64,000 nucleotides of DNA from Burkholderia stagnalis (GCF_902830275.1 NZ_CADESW010000002.1:62001-126000), one strand, 5' to 3'; shown: positions 17,994 through 27,297, numbered from the stretch's first letter. Program-made: numbers and translations. Notes: generated from the sequence alone by a model not told the origin.

Positions 17994-18917
17994 ATGACCG
18001 ATTCGACCTACGACGTGACGCGGGTGCGCGCGTACCTCCAAGGCCTGCAGACGCGCATCGCCGACGCGCTCGGCGCGCTCGACGGCACGCCGCTCGCGAC
18101 CGACGCGTGGCAGCGCGGGCCGGCCGAGCGCCTGCGCGGCGGCGGCTGCACGCGCATCCTCGAGGACGGCAACGTGTTCGAGCGCGCGGGCATCGGCTTT
18201 TCCGACGTCGCGGGCGACGCGCTGCCGCCGTCGGCGAGCGCGGCGCGCCCGCAGCTCGCGGGCCGCGGTTTCGAGGCGCTCGGCGTGTCGCTCGTGCTGC
18301 ACCCGCGCAACCCGTACTGCCCGACCGTGCACATGAACGTGCGGATGCTGATCGCCACCAAGCCCGGCGAGGAGCCGGTGTTCTGGTTCGGCGGCGGCAT
18401 GGATCTGACACCGATTTACGGCTTCGAGGACGACGCGCGGCACTTCCATCAGACCTGCAAGGACGCGCTCGACCCGTTCGGCGCGTCGCTGTATCCGCGT
18501 TTCAAGACGTGGTGCGACGAGTATTTCTTCCTCAAGCACCGCAACGAGGCGCGCGGCATCGGCGGGATCTTCTTCGACGACTTCTCGGAGCCCGGCTTCG
18601 AGCGTTCGTTCGAGATGATGCAAAGCGTCGGCGACGCGTTCCTCGCGGCCTACCTGCCGATCGTCGAGCGCCGCCGCGATACGCCGTACGGCGAGCGCGA
18701 GCGCGCGTTCCAGGGCTACCGCCGTGGCCGCTACGTCGAGTTCAACCTGGTGTTCGACCGCGGCACGCTGTTCGGGCTGCAGAGCGGCGGCCGGACCGAA
18801 TCGATCCTGATGTCGATGCCGCCCGCCGCGAACTGGCGCTACGACTGGCAGCCCGAGCCGGGCACGCCCGAAGCGCGCCTGTATAGCGACTTCATCGTGC
18901 CGCGCGACTGGGTCTGA
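17994..18917 (+). CDS. hemF: Oxygen-dependent coproporphyrinogen III oxidase
   Basis: A 307-residue cytoplasmic enzyme converting coproporphyrinogen III to protoporphyrinogen IX with oxygen, in haem synthesis. Family motifs: [19 protein letters not shown] near residue 50, [13 protein letters not shown] with the conserved histidine, [20 protein letters not shown], and near the C-terminus [19 protein letters not shown] and [10 protein letters not shown]. The length is standard. ATG 17994 gives the family start; the longer frame to 17742 lies inside purD. It heads a run of closely spaced genes through rng. Confidence 0.97.
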   Translation: MTDSTYDVTRVRAYLQGLQTRIADALGALDGTPLATDAWQRGPAERLRGGGCTRILEDGNVFERAGIGFSDVAGDALPPSASAARPQLAGRGFEALGVSLVLHPRNPYCPTVHMNVRMLIATKPGEEPVFWFGGGMDLTPIYGFEDDARHFHQTCKDALDPFGASLYPRFKTWCDEYFFLKHRNEARGIGGIFFDDFSEPGFERSFEMMQSVGDAFLAAYLPIVERRRDTPYGERERAFQGYRRGRYVEFNLVFDRGTLFGLQSGGRTESILMSMPPAANWRYDWQPEPGTPEARLYSDFIVPRDWV

Positions 18918-18948
18918 ACCCCGCGCCACCGCAACGAAAGGACCTGTT

Positions 18949-19650
18949 CTGGACCACACCACCCGCCCCGCCCCGCTGCCGCGCCGTATTGGCCTGCTGG
19001 GCGGCACGTTCGACCCGATCCACGACGGCCATCTCGCGCTCGCGAGCCGCTTCGCCGACGTGCTCGGCCTGACCGAGCTCGTGCTGCTGCCCGCCGGGCA
19101 GCCGTACCAGAAGCGCGACGTGTCGGCCGCCGAGCATCGCCTCGCGATGACGCGCGCGGCCGCGCAGTCGCTCGCGCTGCCCGGCGTGACGGTCGGCGTC
19201 GCGACCGACGAGATCGAGCACGCGGGGCCGACCTACACGGTCGACACGCTGGCGCGCTGGCGCGAACGGGTCGGCCCGGGCGCGTCGCTGTCGCTGCTGA
19301 TCGGCGCGGACCAGCTGGTGCGCCTCGACACCTGGCGCGACTGGCGGCGGCTGTTCGACTACGCGCACATCTGCGTATCGACCCGCCCCGGGTTCGATCT
19401 TGCCGCGGCGCCGCAGGCGGTCGCGCAGGAAGTCGCCGCGCGGCAGGCATCCGCCGACGTGCTGATGGCGACGCCGGCCGGCCGCCTGCTGATCGACACG
19501 ACGCTTGCGTTCGACATCGCCGCGACCGACATCCGCGCGCACCTGCGCGAGTGCATCGCGCGCCGCGCGCAGGTGCCCGACGCATCGGCCGAGCACGTGC
19601 CGGCCGCCGTCTGGGCCTATATTCTTCAACATCGTCTTTACCATTCCTGA
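18949..19650 (+). CDS. nadD: Nicotinate-nucleotide adenylyltransferase, probable CTG start
   Basis: A 233-residue enzyme adenylating nicotinate mononucleotide with ATP in NAD synthesis. The nucleotidyltransferase motif [11 protein letters not shown] lies at residues 18-28, and the C-terminal IAATDIR takes the place of the usual ISSTxIR. The first ATG in frame (19060) would remove the GGTFDP motif and cannot be the start. No ATG, GTG or TTG lies between the hemF stop and the motif. CTG at 18949 is preceded by AAAGGA with six bases spacing, so it is the best start. The gene ends four bases before rsfS. Confidence 0.9.
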   Translation: MDHTTRPAPLPRRIGLLGGTFDPIHDGHLALASRFADVLGLTELVLLPAGQPYQKRDVSAAEHRLAMTRAAAQSLALPGVTVGVATDEIEHAGPTYTVDTLARWRERVGPGASLSLLIGADQLVRLDTWRDWRRLFDYAHICVSTRPGFDLAAAPQAVAQEVAARQASADVLMATPAGRLLIDTTLAFDIAATDIRAHLRECIARRAQVPDASAEHVPAAVWAYILQHRLYHS

Positions 19651-19654
19651 TTCC

Positions 19655-20104
19655 ATGGATATCCGCAAACTGCAGCGCGTGATCGTCGACGCCCTCGAAG
19701 ACATCAAGGCGCAAGACATCAAAGTCTTCAACACGAGCCACCTCACCGAGCTGTTCGACCGCGTGATCGTCGCGTCCGGCACGTCGAACCGCCAGACCAA
19801 GGCGCTCGCATCGAGCGTGCGCGAGAAGGTCAAGGAAGCCGGCGGCGACGTCGTCAGCTCCGAAGGCGAGGACACCGGCGAATGGGTGCTCGTCGATTGC
19901 GGCGACGCGGTCGTGCACATCCTGCAGCCCGCGCTGCGCCAGTACTACAACCTCGAGGAAATCTGGGGCGACAAGCCGGTGCGGATGAAGCTCGGCGGCG
20001 GCAAGGGCCCGAACGGCGCGGCCACCGCCAGCGACGACGACGAGGACGAGGAAGACGCGCCGGCCGCGCGCCCGGCGCGCAAGACGCCCGCCCGCCGCCG
20101 CTGA
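19655..20104 (+). CDS. rsfS: Ribosome silencing factor RsfS
   Basis: A 149-residue RsfS/DUF143 protein that binds ribosomal protein uL14 and blocks subunit joining in starvation or stationary phase. Core residues 1-115 include [52 protein letters not shown] and YYNLEEIWG. The C-terminal extension is acidic then basic (SDDDEDEED followed by arginine/alanine-rich sequence) and is typical of betaproteobacterial versions. It lies between nadD (4-base gap) and rlmH (19-base gap), a widely conserved order. Confidence 0.95.
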   Translation: MDIRKLQRVIVDALEDIKAQDIKVFNTSHLTELFDRVIVASGTSNRQTKALASSVREKVKEAGGDVVSSEGEDTGEWVLVDCGDAVVHILQPALRQYYNLEEIWGDKPVRMKLGGGKGPNGAATASDDDEDEEDAPAARPARKTPARRR

Positions 20105-20123
20105 TTCGTCACGCATCGTTCCG

Positions 20124-20594
20124 ATGAAGCTGTTCATCCTCGCGGTCGGCCACAAGATGCCCGGCTGGATCGCATCGGGCTTCGACGAATACGCGAAGCG
20201 GATGCCGCCCGAGCTGCGCATCGAGCTGCGCGAGATCAAGCCCGAGCTGCGCTCCGGCGGGCGCAGCGCCGAAAGCGTGATGGCCGCCGAGCGGCAGAAG
20301 ATCGAGGCCGCGCTGCCGAAGGGCGCGCGGATCGTCGCGCTCGACGAGCGCGGCCGCGACTGGACCACGATGCAGCTCGCGCAGGCGCTGCCCGGCTGGC
20401 AGCAGGACGGCCGCGACGTGGCGTTCGTGATCGGCGGCGCCGACGGGCTCGATCCGGAACTCAAGGCGCGCGCCGACCTGCTGCTGCGCATCTCCAGCAT
20501 GACGCTGCCGCACGGGATGGTGCGGGTGCTGCTCGCCGAACAGCTTTACCGGGCGTGGAGCATCACGCAGAATCACCCCTATCACCGCGCATGA
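20124..20594 (+). CDS. rlmH: 23S rRNA pseudouridine-1915 N3-methyltransferase
   Basis: A 156-residue SPOUT-class methyltransferase acting on pseudouridine 1915 of 23S rRNA in assembled 70S ribosomes, using S-adenosylmethionine. [16 protein letters not shown] opens the protein. FVIGGADGL and [20 protein letters not shown] form the knotted cofactor site, and it ends ITQNHPYHR as in E. coli. The length is identical to the family norm. It is co-transcribed with rsfS by spacing. Confidence 0.97.
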   Translation: MKLFILAVGHKMPGWIASGFDEYAKRMPPELRIELREIKPELRSGGRSAESVMAAERQKIEAALPKGARIVALDERGRDWTTMQLAQALPGWQQDGRDVAFVIGGADGLDPELKARADLLLRISSMTLPHGMVRVLLAEQLYRAWSITQNHPYHRA

Positions 20595-20645
20595 CGCGTC
20601 GTCCTCGCGACGCGCGCGCCGCGCGCCCCACGAGATAACGACACC

Positions 20646-21278
20646 ATGCCGTCCAGCATCGCCCCCGAACTTTTCCCGATCCTCTATCTCGCTTCGCAAA
20701 GCCCGCGCCGCCAGGAGCTGCTGCTGCAGATCGGCGTGCGCTTCGAACTGCTGCTGCCCCGCCCCGACGAGGACGCCGAAGCGCTCGAAGCCGAGCGCCC
20801 GGGCGAAACCGCCGACGACTACGTGCTGCGCGTGACCGTCGCAAAGGCCGAGGCCGCGCGTGCGCGTCTCGCCGCGAGCGGCAAGCCGGCCGCGCCGCTG
20901 CTCGTCGCCGACACCACCGTGACGATCGACGGCGCGATCCTCGGCAAGCCCGCCGATCCGGCCGATGCGCTCGCGATGCTCACCCGCCTCGCGGGGCGCG
21001 AGCACGAAGTGCTGACCGCGGTCGCGGTGATCGATGCGGGCGGCGCGCTGCTGCCGCCTGCGCTGTCGCGCTCGTCGGTACGCTTCTCGGCCGCGCCGCG
21101 CGACGCGTTCGCGCGCTACGTCGAGACCGGCGAGCCGTTCGGCAAGGCCGGCGCGTACGCGATCCAGGGGCGCGCGGCCGAGTTCGTCGAGCAAATCGCC
21201 GGTTCCCATTCAGGTATCATGGGTCTGCCCCTTTTTGAGACTGCCGCGCTGCTGCGCGCCGCGCGCGTCGACTTCTGA
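20646..21278 (+). CDS. maf: Maf-type nucleoside triphosphate pyrophosphatase (YhdE-like)
   Basis: A 210-residue Maf/HAM1-like house-cleaning enzyme hydrolysing non-canonical or excess nucleoside triphosphates. [12 protein letters not shown] carries the substrate loop, followed by [16 protein letters not shown] and [22 protein letters not shown]. The glutamine in AIQG and the SPRR loop fit the dTTP/UTP-type YhdE branch. It differs from E. coli YhdE by about a dozen extra residues before the last helix. It ends eight bases before rng, an arrangement also known in enterobacteria. Confidence 0.93.
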   Translation: MPSSIAPELFPILYLASQSPRRQELLLQIGVRFELLLPRPDEDAEALEAERPGETADDYVLRVTVAKAEAARARLAASGKPAAPLLVADTTVTIDGAILGKPADPADALAMLTRLAGREHEVLTAVAVIDAGGALLPPALSRSSVRFSAAPRDAFARYVETGEPFGKAGAYAIQGRAAEFVEQIAGSHSGIMGLPLFETAALLRAARVDF

Positions 21279-21286
21279 ATCCCGCC

Positions 21287-22756
21287 ATGAACGAAGAAAT
21301 CCTGATCAACCTCACGCCGCAGGAAACACGCGTCGCACTCGTCCAGCAAGGCGCGGTGCAGGAGCTTCACGTCGAACGCACGCTGTCGCGCGGGCGGGTC
21401 GGCAACATCTATCTCGGCAAGGTCGTGCGCGTGCTGCCCGGCATGCAGTCGGCGTTCATCGACATCGGCCTCGAGCGCGCGGCATTCCTGCACGTCGCCG
21501 ACATCTGGCAGCCGCGCCTCGCCGGCGATCCGCAGGCGAGCGCGCCGCACCAGCCGATCGAGAAGACGGTGTTCGAAGGCCAGACGCTGATGGTGCAAGT
21601 GATCAAGGACCCGATCGGCACCAAGGGCGCGCGGCTGTCGACGCAGGTGAGCATCGCGGGCCGCACGCTCGTCTACCTGCCGCAGGAGCCGCACATCGGC
21701 ATCTCGCAGAAGATCGAGAGCGAGGCCGAGCGCGAAGCCGTGCGCGCGCGCCTGACCGCGGTGATCCCGCCCGACGAGAAAGGCGGCTACATCGTGCGCA
21801 CGATCGCCGAGGACGCGACTTCCGACGAGCTGGCCGGCGACGTCACTTACCTGCGCAAGACCTGGGCGACGATCGTCGCGCAGGCGCAGCGGCTGCCGGC
21901 GACGAGCCTGCTGTACCAGGATCTCGACCTCGCGCAGCGCGTGCTGCGCGATTTCGCGAACGACGACACCACGCGCATCCAGGTCGATTCGCGCGAGACC
22001 TACCAGCGCCTGTCGGAATTCGCGGCCGAGTTCACGCCGGCGGTGAGCCCGAAGCTGCACCACTACACCGGCGAGCGGCCGCTGTTCGACCTGTACAGCA
22101 TCGAGACGGAAATCCAGCGCGCGCTGTCGCGGCGGGTCGACCTGAAGTCGGGCGGCTACCTGATGATCGACCAGACCGAGGCGATGACGACCATCGACGT
22201 GAATACGGGCGGCTACGTCGGCGCGCGCAATTTCGACGACACGATCTTCAAGACCAACCTCGAGGCCGCGCACACGATCGCGCGGCAGCTGCGGCTGCGC
22301 AACCTCGGCGGGATCATCATCATCGACTTCATCGACATGGAGAACGCCGAGCATCGCGACGCGGTGCTGTCCGAGCTGAAGAAGGCGCTCGCGCGCGACC
22401 GCACGCGCGTGACCGTCAACGGCTTCTCGCAGCTCGGGCTCGTCGAGATGACCCGCAAGCGCACCCGCGAATCGCTCGCCCATGTGCTGTGCGAGCCGTG
22501 CCCGACGTGCCAGGGCAAGGGCCAGGTGAAGACGTCGCGCACCGTCTGCTACGACATCCTGCGCGAGATCCTGCGCGAGTCGCGCCAGTTCAACCCGCGC
22601 GAGTTCCGCGTGATCGCCGCGCAGCAGGTGATCGACCTGTTCCTCGACGAGGAATCGCAGCATCTCGCGATGCTGATCGACTTCATCGGCAAGCCGGTGT
22701 CGCTGCAGGTCGAGTCGAACCTGAGCCAGGAGCAGTACGACATCGTGCTGATGTGA
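21287..22756 (+). CDS. rng: Ribonuclease G
   Basis: A 489-residue endoribonuclease of the RNase E/G family, involved in 5-prime maturation of 16S rRNA and mRNA decay. MNEEILINLTPQETRVAL is the RNase G start. An S1 domain follows (GNIYLGKVVRVLPGMQSAFIDI). Catalytic acidic residues lie in MTTIDVNTGGY and IIIIDFIDMEN. The zinc-link is CPTC (C405, C408). The RNase E scaffold domain is missing, so it is RNase G. It is the last gene of the hemF-nadD-rsfS-rlmH-maf-rng run. Confidence 0.97.
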   Translation: MNEEILINLTPQETRVALVQQGAVQELHVERTLSRGRVGNIYLGKVVRVLPGMQSAFIDIGLERAAFLHVADIWQPRLAGDPQASAPHQPIEKTVFEGQTLMVQVIKDPIGTKGARLSTQVSIAGRTLVYLPQEPHIGISQKIESEAEREAVRARLTAVIPPDEKGGYIVRTIAEDATSDELAGDVTYLRKTWATIVAQAQRLPATSLLYQDLDLAQRVLRDFANDDTTRIQVDSRETYQRLSEFAAEFTPAVSPKLHHYTGERPLFDLYSIETEIQRALSRRVDLKSGGYLMIDQTEAMTTIDVNTGGYVGARNFDDTIFKTNLEAAHTIARQLRLRNLGGIIIIDFIDMENAEHRDAVLSELKKALARDRTRVTVNGFSQLGLVEMTRKRTRESLAHVLCEPCPTCQGKGQVKTSRTVCYDILREILRESRQFNPREFRVIAAQQVIDLFLDEESQHLAMLIDFIGKPVSLQVESNLSQEQYDIVLM

Positions 22757-22802
22757 CGCACGCGCACGATGCCCTGTCGACACCTCGCCCGCGAGGGTTG
22801 GT

Positions 22803-22808
22803 TACAAT
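22803..22808 (+). promoter_or_regulatory. Candidate -10 element of the secreted protein gene at 22842
   Basis: TACAAT (context GGTTACAATGC), 33 bases before the start codon. TCGACA at 22777-22782 resembles a -35 but its 20-base spacing is too long. Confidence 0.35.
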
Positions 22809-22841
22809 GCCGCGCTGAGTCCGAACACGGGTAACTGCGCC

Positions 22842-23237
22842 ATGAAGTCCATCATCGCCTCAACCTTCGTCGCCGCGCTCGCGTTTGCGAGCGCGCCGGC
22901 AACGGCCGAAACGTCGACCGCCGGCGACGCATCGCAGCCATCGTGCGCGATCGCGACCGTCACCGGCGTCGGCGGATCCGTGCAAAGCCTGCGCGAATAC
23001 CTCGCGACCCCGGAAAAGTACCGCTACCTCGCCGACCATCCGCTCGACTGCAAGGTCTCCGAAGACAGCCGCACGTCCGGCTGCACCGGCCTCACGTATC
23101 TTCGGCACGAGCGGGTCAGCGTGTACGACGACGGCGACGACCAGACGATGGTCGTGGTCGCGCGCGTGGAGCTCGACCGGGGTACGTACCCCGCGATCAT
23201 CTCCGTGCCCAGAAAGGATGTGCAGTGCGTGAAGTGA
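22842..23237 (+). CDS. Small secreted protein of unknown function
   Basis: I do not recognise this 131-residue protein. A Sec signal peptide is clear (hydrophobic FVAALAFASAPA, likely cleavage TA-ET near residue 22). The mature part has four cysteines, pairing possibly as C35, C70, C80 and C129, and reads as a small beta-rich periplasmic protein (YDDGDDQTMVVVARVELDRG, then YPAIISVPR). A YLATPEKYRYLADHPLDC segment precedes the second cysteine. It has its own -10-like element and is followed by yggL 55 bases later. Confidence 0.7.
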   Translation: MKSIIASTFVAALAFASAPATAETSTAGDASQPSCAIATVTGVGGSVQSLREYLATPEKYRYLADHPLDCKVSEDSRTSGCTGLTYLRHERVSVYDDGDDQTMVVVARVELDRGTYPAIISVPRKDVQCVK

Positions 23238-23292
23238 ACGCACGCGATCCAGCCGCACGAAACCCCTTTTCCCACCCCATTTGTCAGGCACC

Positions 23293-23628
23293 ATGAGCAA
23301 ACAACACAACCGCCGCCAGCGCAAGAAACTCCACATCGGCGAATTCCAGGAACTCGCCTTCAACGCCACCGCGCACTATCGCACCGAGCTGAGCGACCTC
23401 GAGCGCGGCGAGCTGATCGATGCGTTCATCGACTTCGTCGAGGCGCACGGGCTGCTGACCGTCGCATCCGCGGACGAAGGCATCGGCGCGTACGTGATCT
23501 CCGGCGCGCCGCGCGGCACGACCACCGACGCCGACCGCGAAGCAGTGCGCGGATGGCTCACGGCCCGGCCGGAACTCACCAACGTCGAAATCGGCGACTT
23601 CACGGACGCCTGGTACCCGGAAGCCTGA
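23293..23628 (+). CDS. yggL: YggL family 50S ribosome-binding protein
   Basis: A 111-residue member of the YggL/DUF469 family. E. coli YggL associates with the 50S subunit and is linked to ribosome assembly. The basic start SKQHNRRQRKKLHIGEFQEL is diagnostic. A mixed domain with VEAHGL and AVRGWLTARPELTNVEIGDF follows, ending DAWYP, close to the DVWW end of E. coli YggL. ATG 23293 is chosen over TTG 23281 because family members begin at this point. Confidence 0.9.
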   Translation: MSKQHNRRQRKKLHIGEFQELAFNATAHYRTELSDLERGELIDAFIDFVEAHGLLTVASADEGIGAYVISGAPRGTTTDADREAVRGWLTARPELTNVEIGDFTDAWYPEA

Positions 23629-23814
23629 GTCGCCGCACCCGCGCGTCGCGGCTCGACGCGCGGCTGGCCCGCCGCGGTTCGGGCGTCGCGGCGTCCGTGC
23701 CCAAGTGGCGCAGCGCCCCGGCCGCCCGCCCTCGCGACCCTTTGTCACACGCCATTTCCCGCTGCCGGCGCGCGCCGCCCGCCCATGCTCGTCGGCCTTC
23801 CCCTCGAGACACGT

Positions 23815-23820
23815 TAAACT
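23815..23820 (+). promoter_or_regulatory. Candidate -10 element of the PRC-barrel lipoprotein gene
   Basis: TAAACT (context CGTTAAACTC), 88 bases upstream of the start at 23909 in the 280-base gap after yggL. The rest of that gap shows only a GC-rich inverted repeat (23641-23661) without a T tract. Confidence 0.3.
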
Positions 23821-23908
23821 CTCCCCTCGCGTGGTGCGCCGCCCGCACCCGCCATCCATCGCCAGCCGCGTGCCCCGTGGCCCGCCCCGACCCATGGAGT
23901 GAGTTTCA

Positions 23909-24868
23909 ATGAGCGGCGGTATTCCGCTTCCCGTGTCCCGCAAATCCTTCCCGTCCACGACGGTCCTGCCGATCCTCGCCGCCACGCTGCTGTCCGGCTG
24001 CGGGCTGCTGCCGGTGCAGAATCCGCCCGCGCCGATCAGCGAAGCGCTCGTCGAGCCGGTCGAGGAAACCGCCGGCGAACCGCTGACGATGCCGCCCGTG
24101 CCCGCGCCGCTCCAGCCGGAGACGGAGGCGCCGAAGAAGCCGCATCGCGAAGCCGTGCGGCCGAAGCCCGCCCCGCGTCCGGAAACGCCGCCGCCCGCGG
24201 CGCCCGCGCCGGCGCCGCTGGTCGCGACGCGCCCGCTCGACCGCACCCGGATCCACGCGCTGCTCGACAGCGAAGTGGCGCGGCGCAACGGCAAGGTGAT
24301 CGGCCATGCGATCGACATGGTGACCGACGCGAGCGGCAGGCCGCGGGAGATGATCGTCAACCTGCAGGGCTTCATGGGCGTCGGCGACCGCAAGGTCAGC
24401 TTCCCGTGGAACGTGTTCCGCTTCACGCCGGGCGGCAAGAACGAGCCGATCGTGCTCGACGTGCCGTCGGGCGAACTGCCGCCCGCCGCACGCCCGAAGA
24501 CGGTGCCGCTGTCCGGCTCGCCAGCCGCGTCGCCGGCGACGCGCCTGCCCGTGCTCGACAGCGACGTCGAGCGGCCGAACGGCACGAAGATCGGCCGCGT
24601 CGTCGACGTGCTGATCGATCGCGACGCGCAGCCGCAGGCGGTCGTGCTCGACCTCGGCGGGCTCGTCAACACGGATCGCCGCTCGATCGCCGCGAACTGG
24701 GCCGCACTGCGCTTCGTCACGCGCGACAAGGCGCTGCGCCCGCAGCTCGACCTGAACGACGCGCAGATCAAGGCAGCGCCGCCCTATGCGGCCGACAAGC
24801 CGGTCGTCGCAGTCTCGCCGCCGGCCGCCGCCGCGCCGGCGGCCTCGTCAGCGAGTGCCACGCGATGA
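23909..24868 (+). CDS. PRC-barrel domain lipoprotein
   Basis: A 319-residue predicted lipoprotein. The lipobox LLSGC places the acylated cysteine at residue 31. A long proline/alanine-rich spacer runs to about residue 105. Two PRC-barrel-like repeats follow: one with NGKVIGHAIDMVTDASGRPREMI (about 115-165), and one with NGTKIGRVVDVLIDRDAQPQ (about 215-260). PRC barrels are small beta folds in RimM, photosynthetic reaction centres and many envelope proteins; no catalytic motif is seen. The stop overlaps the MFS start as ATGA, so the two genes are coupled. Function unknown; I infer an envelope-anchored binding module. Confidence 0.75.
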   Translation: MSGGIPLPVSRKSFPSTTVLPILAATLLSGCGLLPVQNPPAPISEALVEPVEETAGEPLTMPPVPAPLQPETEAPKKPHREAVRPKPAPRPETPPPAAPAPAPLVATRPLDRTRIHALLDSEVARRNGKVIGHAIDMVTDASGRPREMIVNLQGFMGVGDRKVSFPWNVFRFTPGGKNEPIVLDVPSGELPPAARPKTVPLSGSPAASPATRLPVLDSDVERPNGTKIGRVVDVLIDRDAQPQAVVLDLGGLVNTDRRSIAANWAALRFVTRDKALRPQLDLNDAQIKAAPPYAADKPVVAVSPPAAAAPAASSASATR

Positions 24869-26124
24869 CGATCCACCAAACCGTCAGTGCGCGCAGCCTG
24901 CGTGCCCTCGACTGGCTCAACTTCTTCGTGGCAAACGTTCAAACCGGCTTCGGCCCGTTCATCGCGTCGTACCTCGCGTCGCACAAGTGGACGCAGGGCG
25001 AGATCGGCCTGGTGCTGTCGATCGGCACGATCAGCGCGATGGTGAGCCAGGTGCCCGGCGGCGCGGCCGTCGACGCGCTGAGGAACAAGAAAGGCGCGGC
25101 CGCGTGGGCGATCGCGGCGATCATCCTGTCGGCGGTGCTGCTCGCGTCGAGCCCGACGATCGTGCCGGTGATCGCGGCCGAGGTGTTCCACGGCTTCGCG
25201 AGCTGCATGCTGGTGCCGGCGATGGCGGCGATCTCGTTCTCGCTGGTCGGCCGCGCGGACCTCGGCGACCGGCTCGGCCGCAATGCGCGCTGGGCGTCGA
25301 TCGGCAGCGCGGTCGCGGCGGGCCTGATGGGCCTCACCGGCGAATACTTCTCCGCGCGCGCGGTGTTCTGGCTGACGGCCGCGCTCGCGCTGCCGGCGCT
25401 GTTCGCGCTCGCGATGATCCAGCCGACCCACACGGTGATCCCGCATGTCGGCGCCAAACGCGACGACAGCGAAGGCGAGGAGCGCGAAACGCTGCTCGAG
25501 CTGCTGCGCGACCGGCGCATGCTGATCTTCGCCGCGTGCGTGGTGCTGTTCCACCTGTCGAATGCGGCGATGCTCAACCTGGCCGCCGGCGAAGTGACGG
25601 CCGGCATGGGCGAGAACGTGCAGCTCGTGATTGCCGCGTGCATCATCGTGCCGCAGGCGATCGTCGCGATGCTGTCGCCGTGGGTCGGCCGCTCCGCCCA
25701 GCGCTGGGGGCGCCGGCCGATCCTGCTGCTCGGCTTCTCCGCGCTGCCGGTGCGCGCGCTGCTGTTCGCGGGCGTGAGCAGCCCGTACCTGCTCGTGCCG
25801 GTGCAGATGCTCGACGGCATCAGCGCCGCCGTGTTCGGCGTGATGCTGCCGCTGATCGCCGCGGACGTCGCGGGCGGCAAGGGCCGCTACAACCTGTGCA
25901 TCGGGCTGTTCGGCCTGGCGGCCGGGATCGGCGCGACGTTCAGCACGGCCGTGGCCGGCTACATCGCCGACCATTTCGGCAATGCGGTCAGCTTCTTCGG
26001 GCTTGCCGCCGCCGGCGCGCTCGCGGTGCTGCTCGTGTGGCTCGCGATGCCGGAAACGCGCGTCGACAACGGCGACGACCCGGCCGAAGCGCCTGCCGCC
26101 GCCGCGCCCGGACAGGCGCGCTGA
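24865..26124 (+). CDS. MFS transporter
   Basis: A 419-residue major facilitator superfamily permease with twelve predicted helices and a polar central loop (about residues 190-215, HVGAKRDDSEGEERET). GLVLSIGTISAMVSQVPGGA lies in the usual motif A region. The second half has RSAQRWGRRPILLLGF, the repeated motif A. The substrate cannot be read; it resembles proteobacterial drug/metabolite efflux-type MFS. ATG 24865 overlaps the stop of the PRC lipoprotein, and the longer frame to 23899 is the lipoprotein read out of phase. Confidence 0.88.
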   Translation: MTIHQTVSARSLRALDWLNFFVANVQTGFGPFIASYLASHKWTQGEIGLVLSIGTISAMVSQVPGGAAVDALRNKKGAAAWAIAAIILSAVLLASSPTIVPVIAAEVFHGFASCMLVPAMAAISFSLVGRADLGDRLGRNARWASIGSAVAAGLMGLTGEYFSARAVFWLTAALALPALFALAMIQPTHTVIPHVGAKRDDSEGEERETLLELLRDRRMLIFAACVVLFHLSNAAMLNLAAGEVTAGMGENVQLVIAACIIVPQAIVAMLSPWVGRSAQRWGRRPILLLGFSALPVRALLFAGVSSPYLLVPVQMLDGISAAVFGVMLPLIAADVAGGKGRYNLCIGLFGLAAGIGATFSTAVAGYIADHFGNAVSFFGLAAAGALAVLLVWLAMPETRVDNGDDPAEAPAAAAPGQAR

Positions 26125-26166
26125 CCGGGCCTCGCGCCCCCTCACCCGCTTCATGGCAGCAACACG

Positions 26167-26724
26167 ATGAATACGCTCAGGACCCTCGACGAAACCCGGC
26201 AGCAGATCCAGCAATCGATCTTCGATCTGTTCAAGGGGCTGTCGCTGCGCGAGCGGCTCGCGCAAGGCGGGCTGATGGCGCTGCAGGCCGTCTGCGGCGC
26301 TTGCCTCGCGTACGGCATCGGCCGCGCGCTGCATACCGAGCAGGCCGTCTGGGCCGCGATCACCGCGATCGCGGTCACCCAGCACAACTACTCCGACACG
26401 ATGTCGCTGTCGCGCGACCAGTTCGTCGGCGCGATGGTCGGCGGCGTGCTCGGCTTTGCGGGCGCCGCGCTCGGCGGCGGCCATCTGGTCGCCTATGCGC
26501 TCGCCGTCGCGATCGTGATCGTGTGCTGCTGGTGCCTGAACGTCGGCAGCGCGGCGCGGCTCGGCGGCGTCACCGCGACGATCGTGATGCTGTTTCCGGG
26601 CAGCGGCCCGCTATGGGACATTCCGCTCGTGCGGCTCGGTGAAGTGACGCTTGGCACGGTGTGCGCGCTGGCGGTGTGCTGGGGGATGTCGCGGATCGAG
26701 CGGCGCTGGTTCCGGCGCCGGTAA
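26167..26724 (+). CDS. FUSC family membrane protein
   Basis: A 185-residue protein equivalent to one membrane half of fusaric acid resistance/aromatic acid exporters (FUSC). About five transmembrane segments follow an amphipathic start. TEQAVWAAITAIAVTQHNYSDT and the later GGVTATIVMLFPG are typical of the FUSC_2 unit. It lacks the soluble domain of full-length YccS/AaeB proteins, so it may be a partial exporter or need a partner. It lies 42 bases after the MFS gene and converges with the RcnB-like gene. Confidence 0.82.
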   Translation: MNTLRTLDETRQQIQQSIFDLFKGLSLRERLAQGGLMALQAVCGACLAYGIGRALHTEQAVWAAITAIAVTQHNYSDTMSLSRDQFVGAMVGGVLGFAGAALGGGHLVAYALAVAIVIVCCWCLNVGSAARLGGVTATIVMLFPGSGPLWDIPLVRLGEVTLGTVCALAVCWGMSRIERRWFRRR

Positions 26725-26810
26725 CGGCACGCGGGCGCCGTGCGCGGGCCCGGCGCGGTGGGGCCGCGCCGGATGGATCACGGTTCTGCGACGGTTCGCC
26801 GCGATTCCGC

Positions 26811-27188
26811 TTACGGCCCGATCCGCAGGACGATGCCGGTCGGGATCGCGACGAGCAGGTAGTCGCTGCCGATGCCGACCCAGTGATAGCCGCGCGGCGG
26901 CGGCGTCAGGCGATACGCGCGCCAGTCGTCGACCACGTACTGGCGATCGCGGAATTCGTCGGGCAGCCGGTCGCCCTTGTGCCACTCGCGGCGCGGCTGG
27001 TCCGCCCAGCGCGGCGGCACGTCCTCGGCGCGGCCGGGGCCTTTGTGCATGCCGTGCTTGTCGTGGCCGTACGCATGGCCGCGGCCATGGCCGTGCCCCT
27101 CGTCGTCCGGTTGCGCGCTCGCGAGCGCCGGCGCCGCCAATACGGCCGCCATGAGCAGAGAAGCGAGAATCGGGTGCTGTCTTGCCAT
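26811..27188 (-). CDS. RcnB family periplasmic protein
   Basis: A 125-residue exported protein (signal peptide to about ASA-QP at residue 26). A histidine/glycine-rich stretch follows (GHGHGRGHAYGHDKHGMHKG), then an RcnB domain: RQYVVDDWRAYRLTPPPRGY, then HWVGIGSDYLLVAIPTGIV. RcnB tunes nickel/cobalt efflux with RcnA in E. coli. No rcnA is nearby, so a broader metal or envelope role is possible. It converges with the FUSC gene and diverges from the glycosyltransferase at 27334. Confidence 0.85.
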   Translation of the reverse strand: MARQHPILASLLMAAVLAAPALASAQPDDEGHGHGRGHAYGHDKHGMHKGPGRAEDVPPRWADQPRREWHKGDRLPDEFRDRQYVVDDWRAYRLTPPPRGYHWVGIGSDYLLVAIPTGIVLRIGP

Positions 27189-27297
27189 CGTCCACCTCCC
27201 GTCGAGCCGCCGGCGCCGGGATGACGCCGCGGCCGCACAAGGCTAACACACGTCGCGGCGCGCGCCGGCCGGGCGGCTTTGCGCGCGGGGCAGCGGG

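Noticed and set aside
23641..23661. GCGCGTCG/CGACGCGC hairpin after yggL
   Set aside because: No T tract on either strand; not claimed as a terminator.
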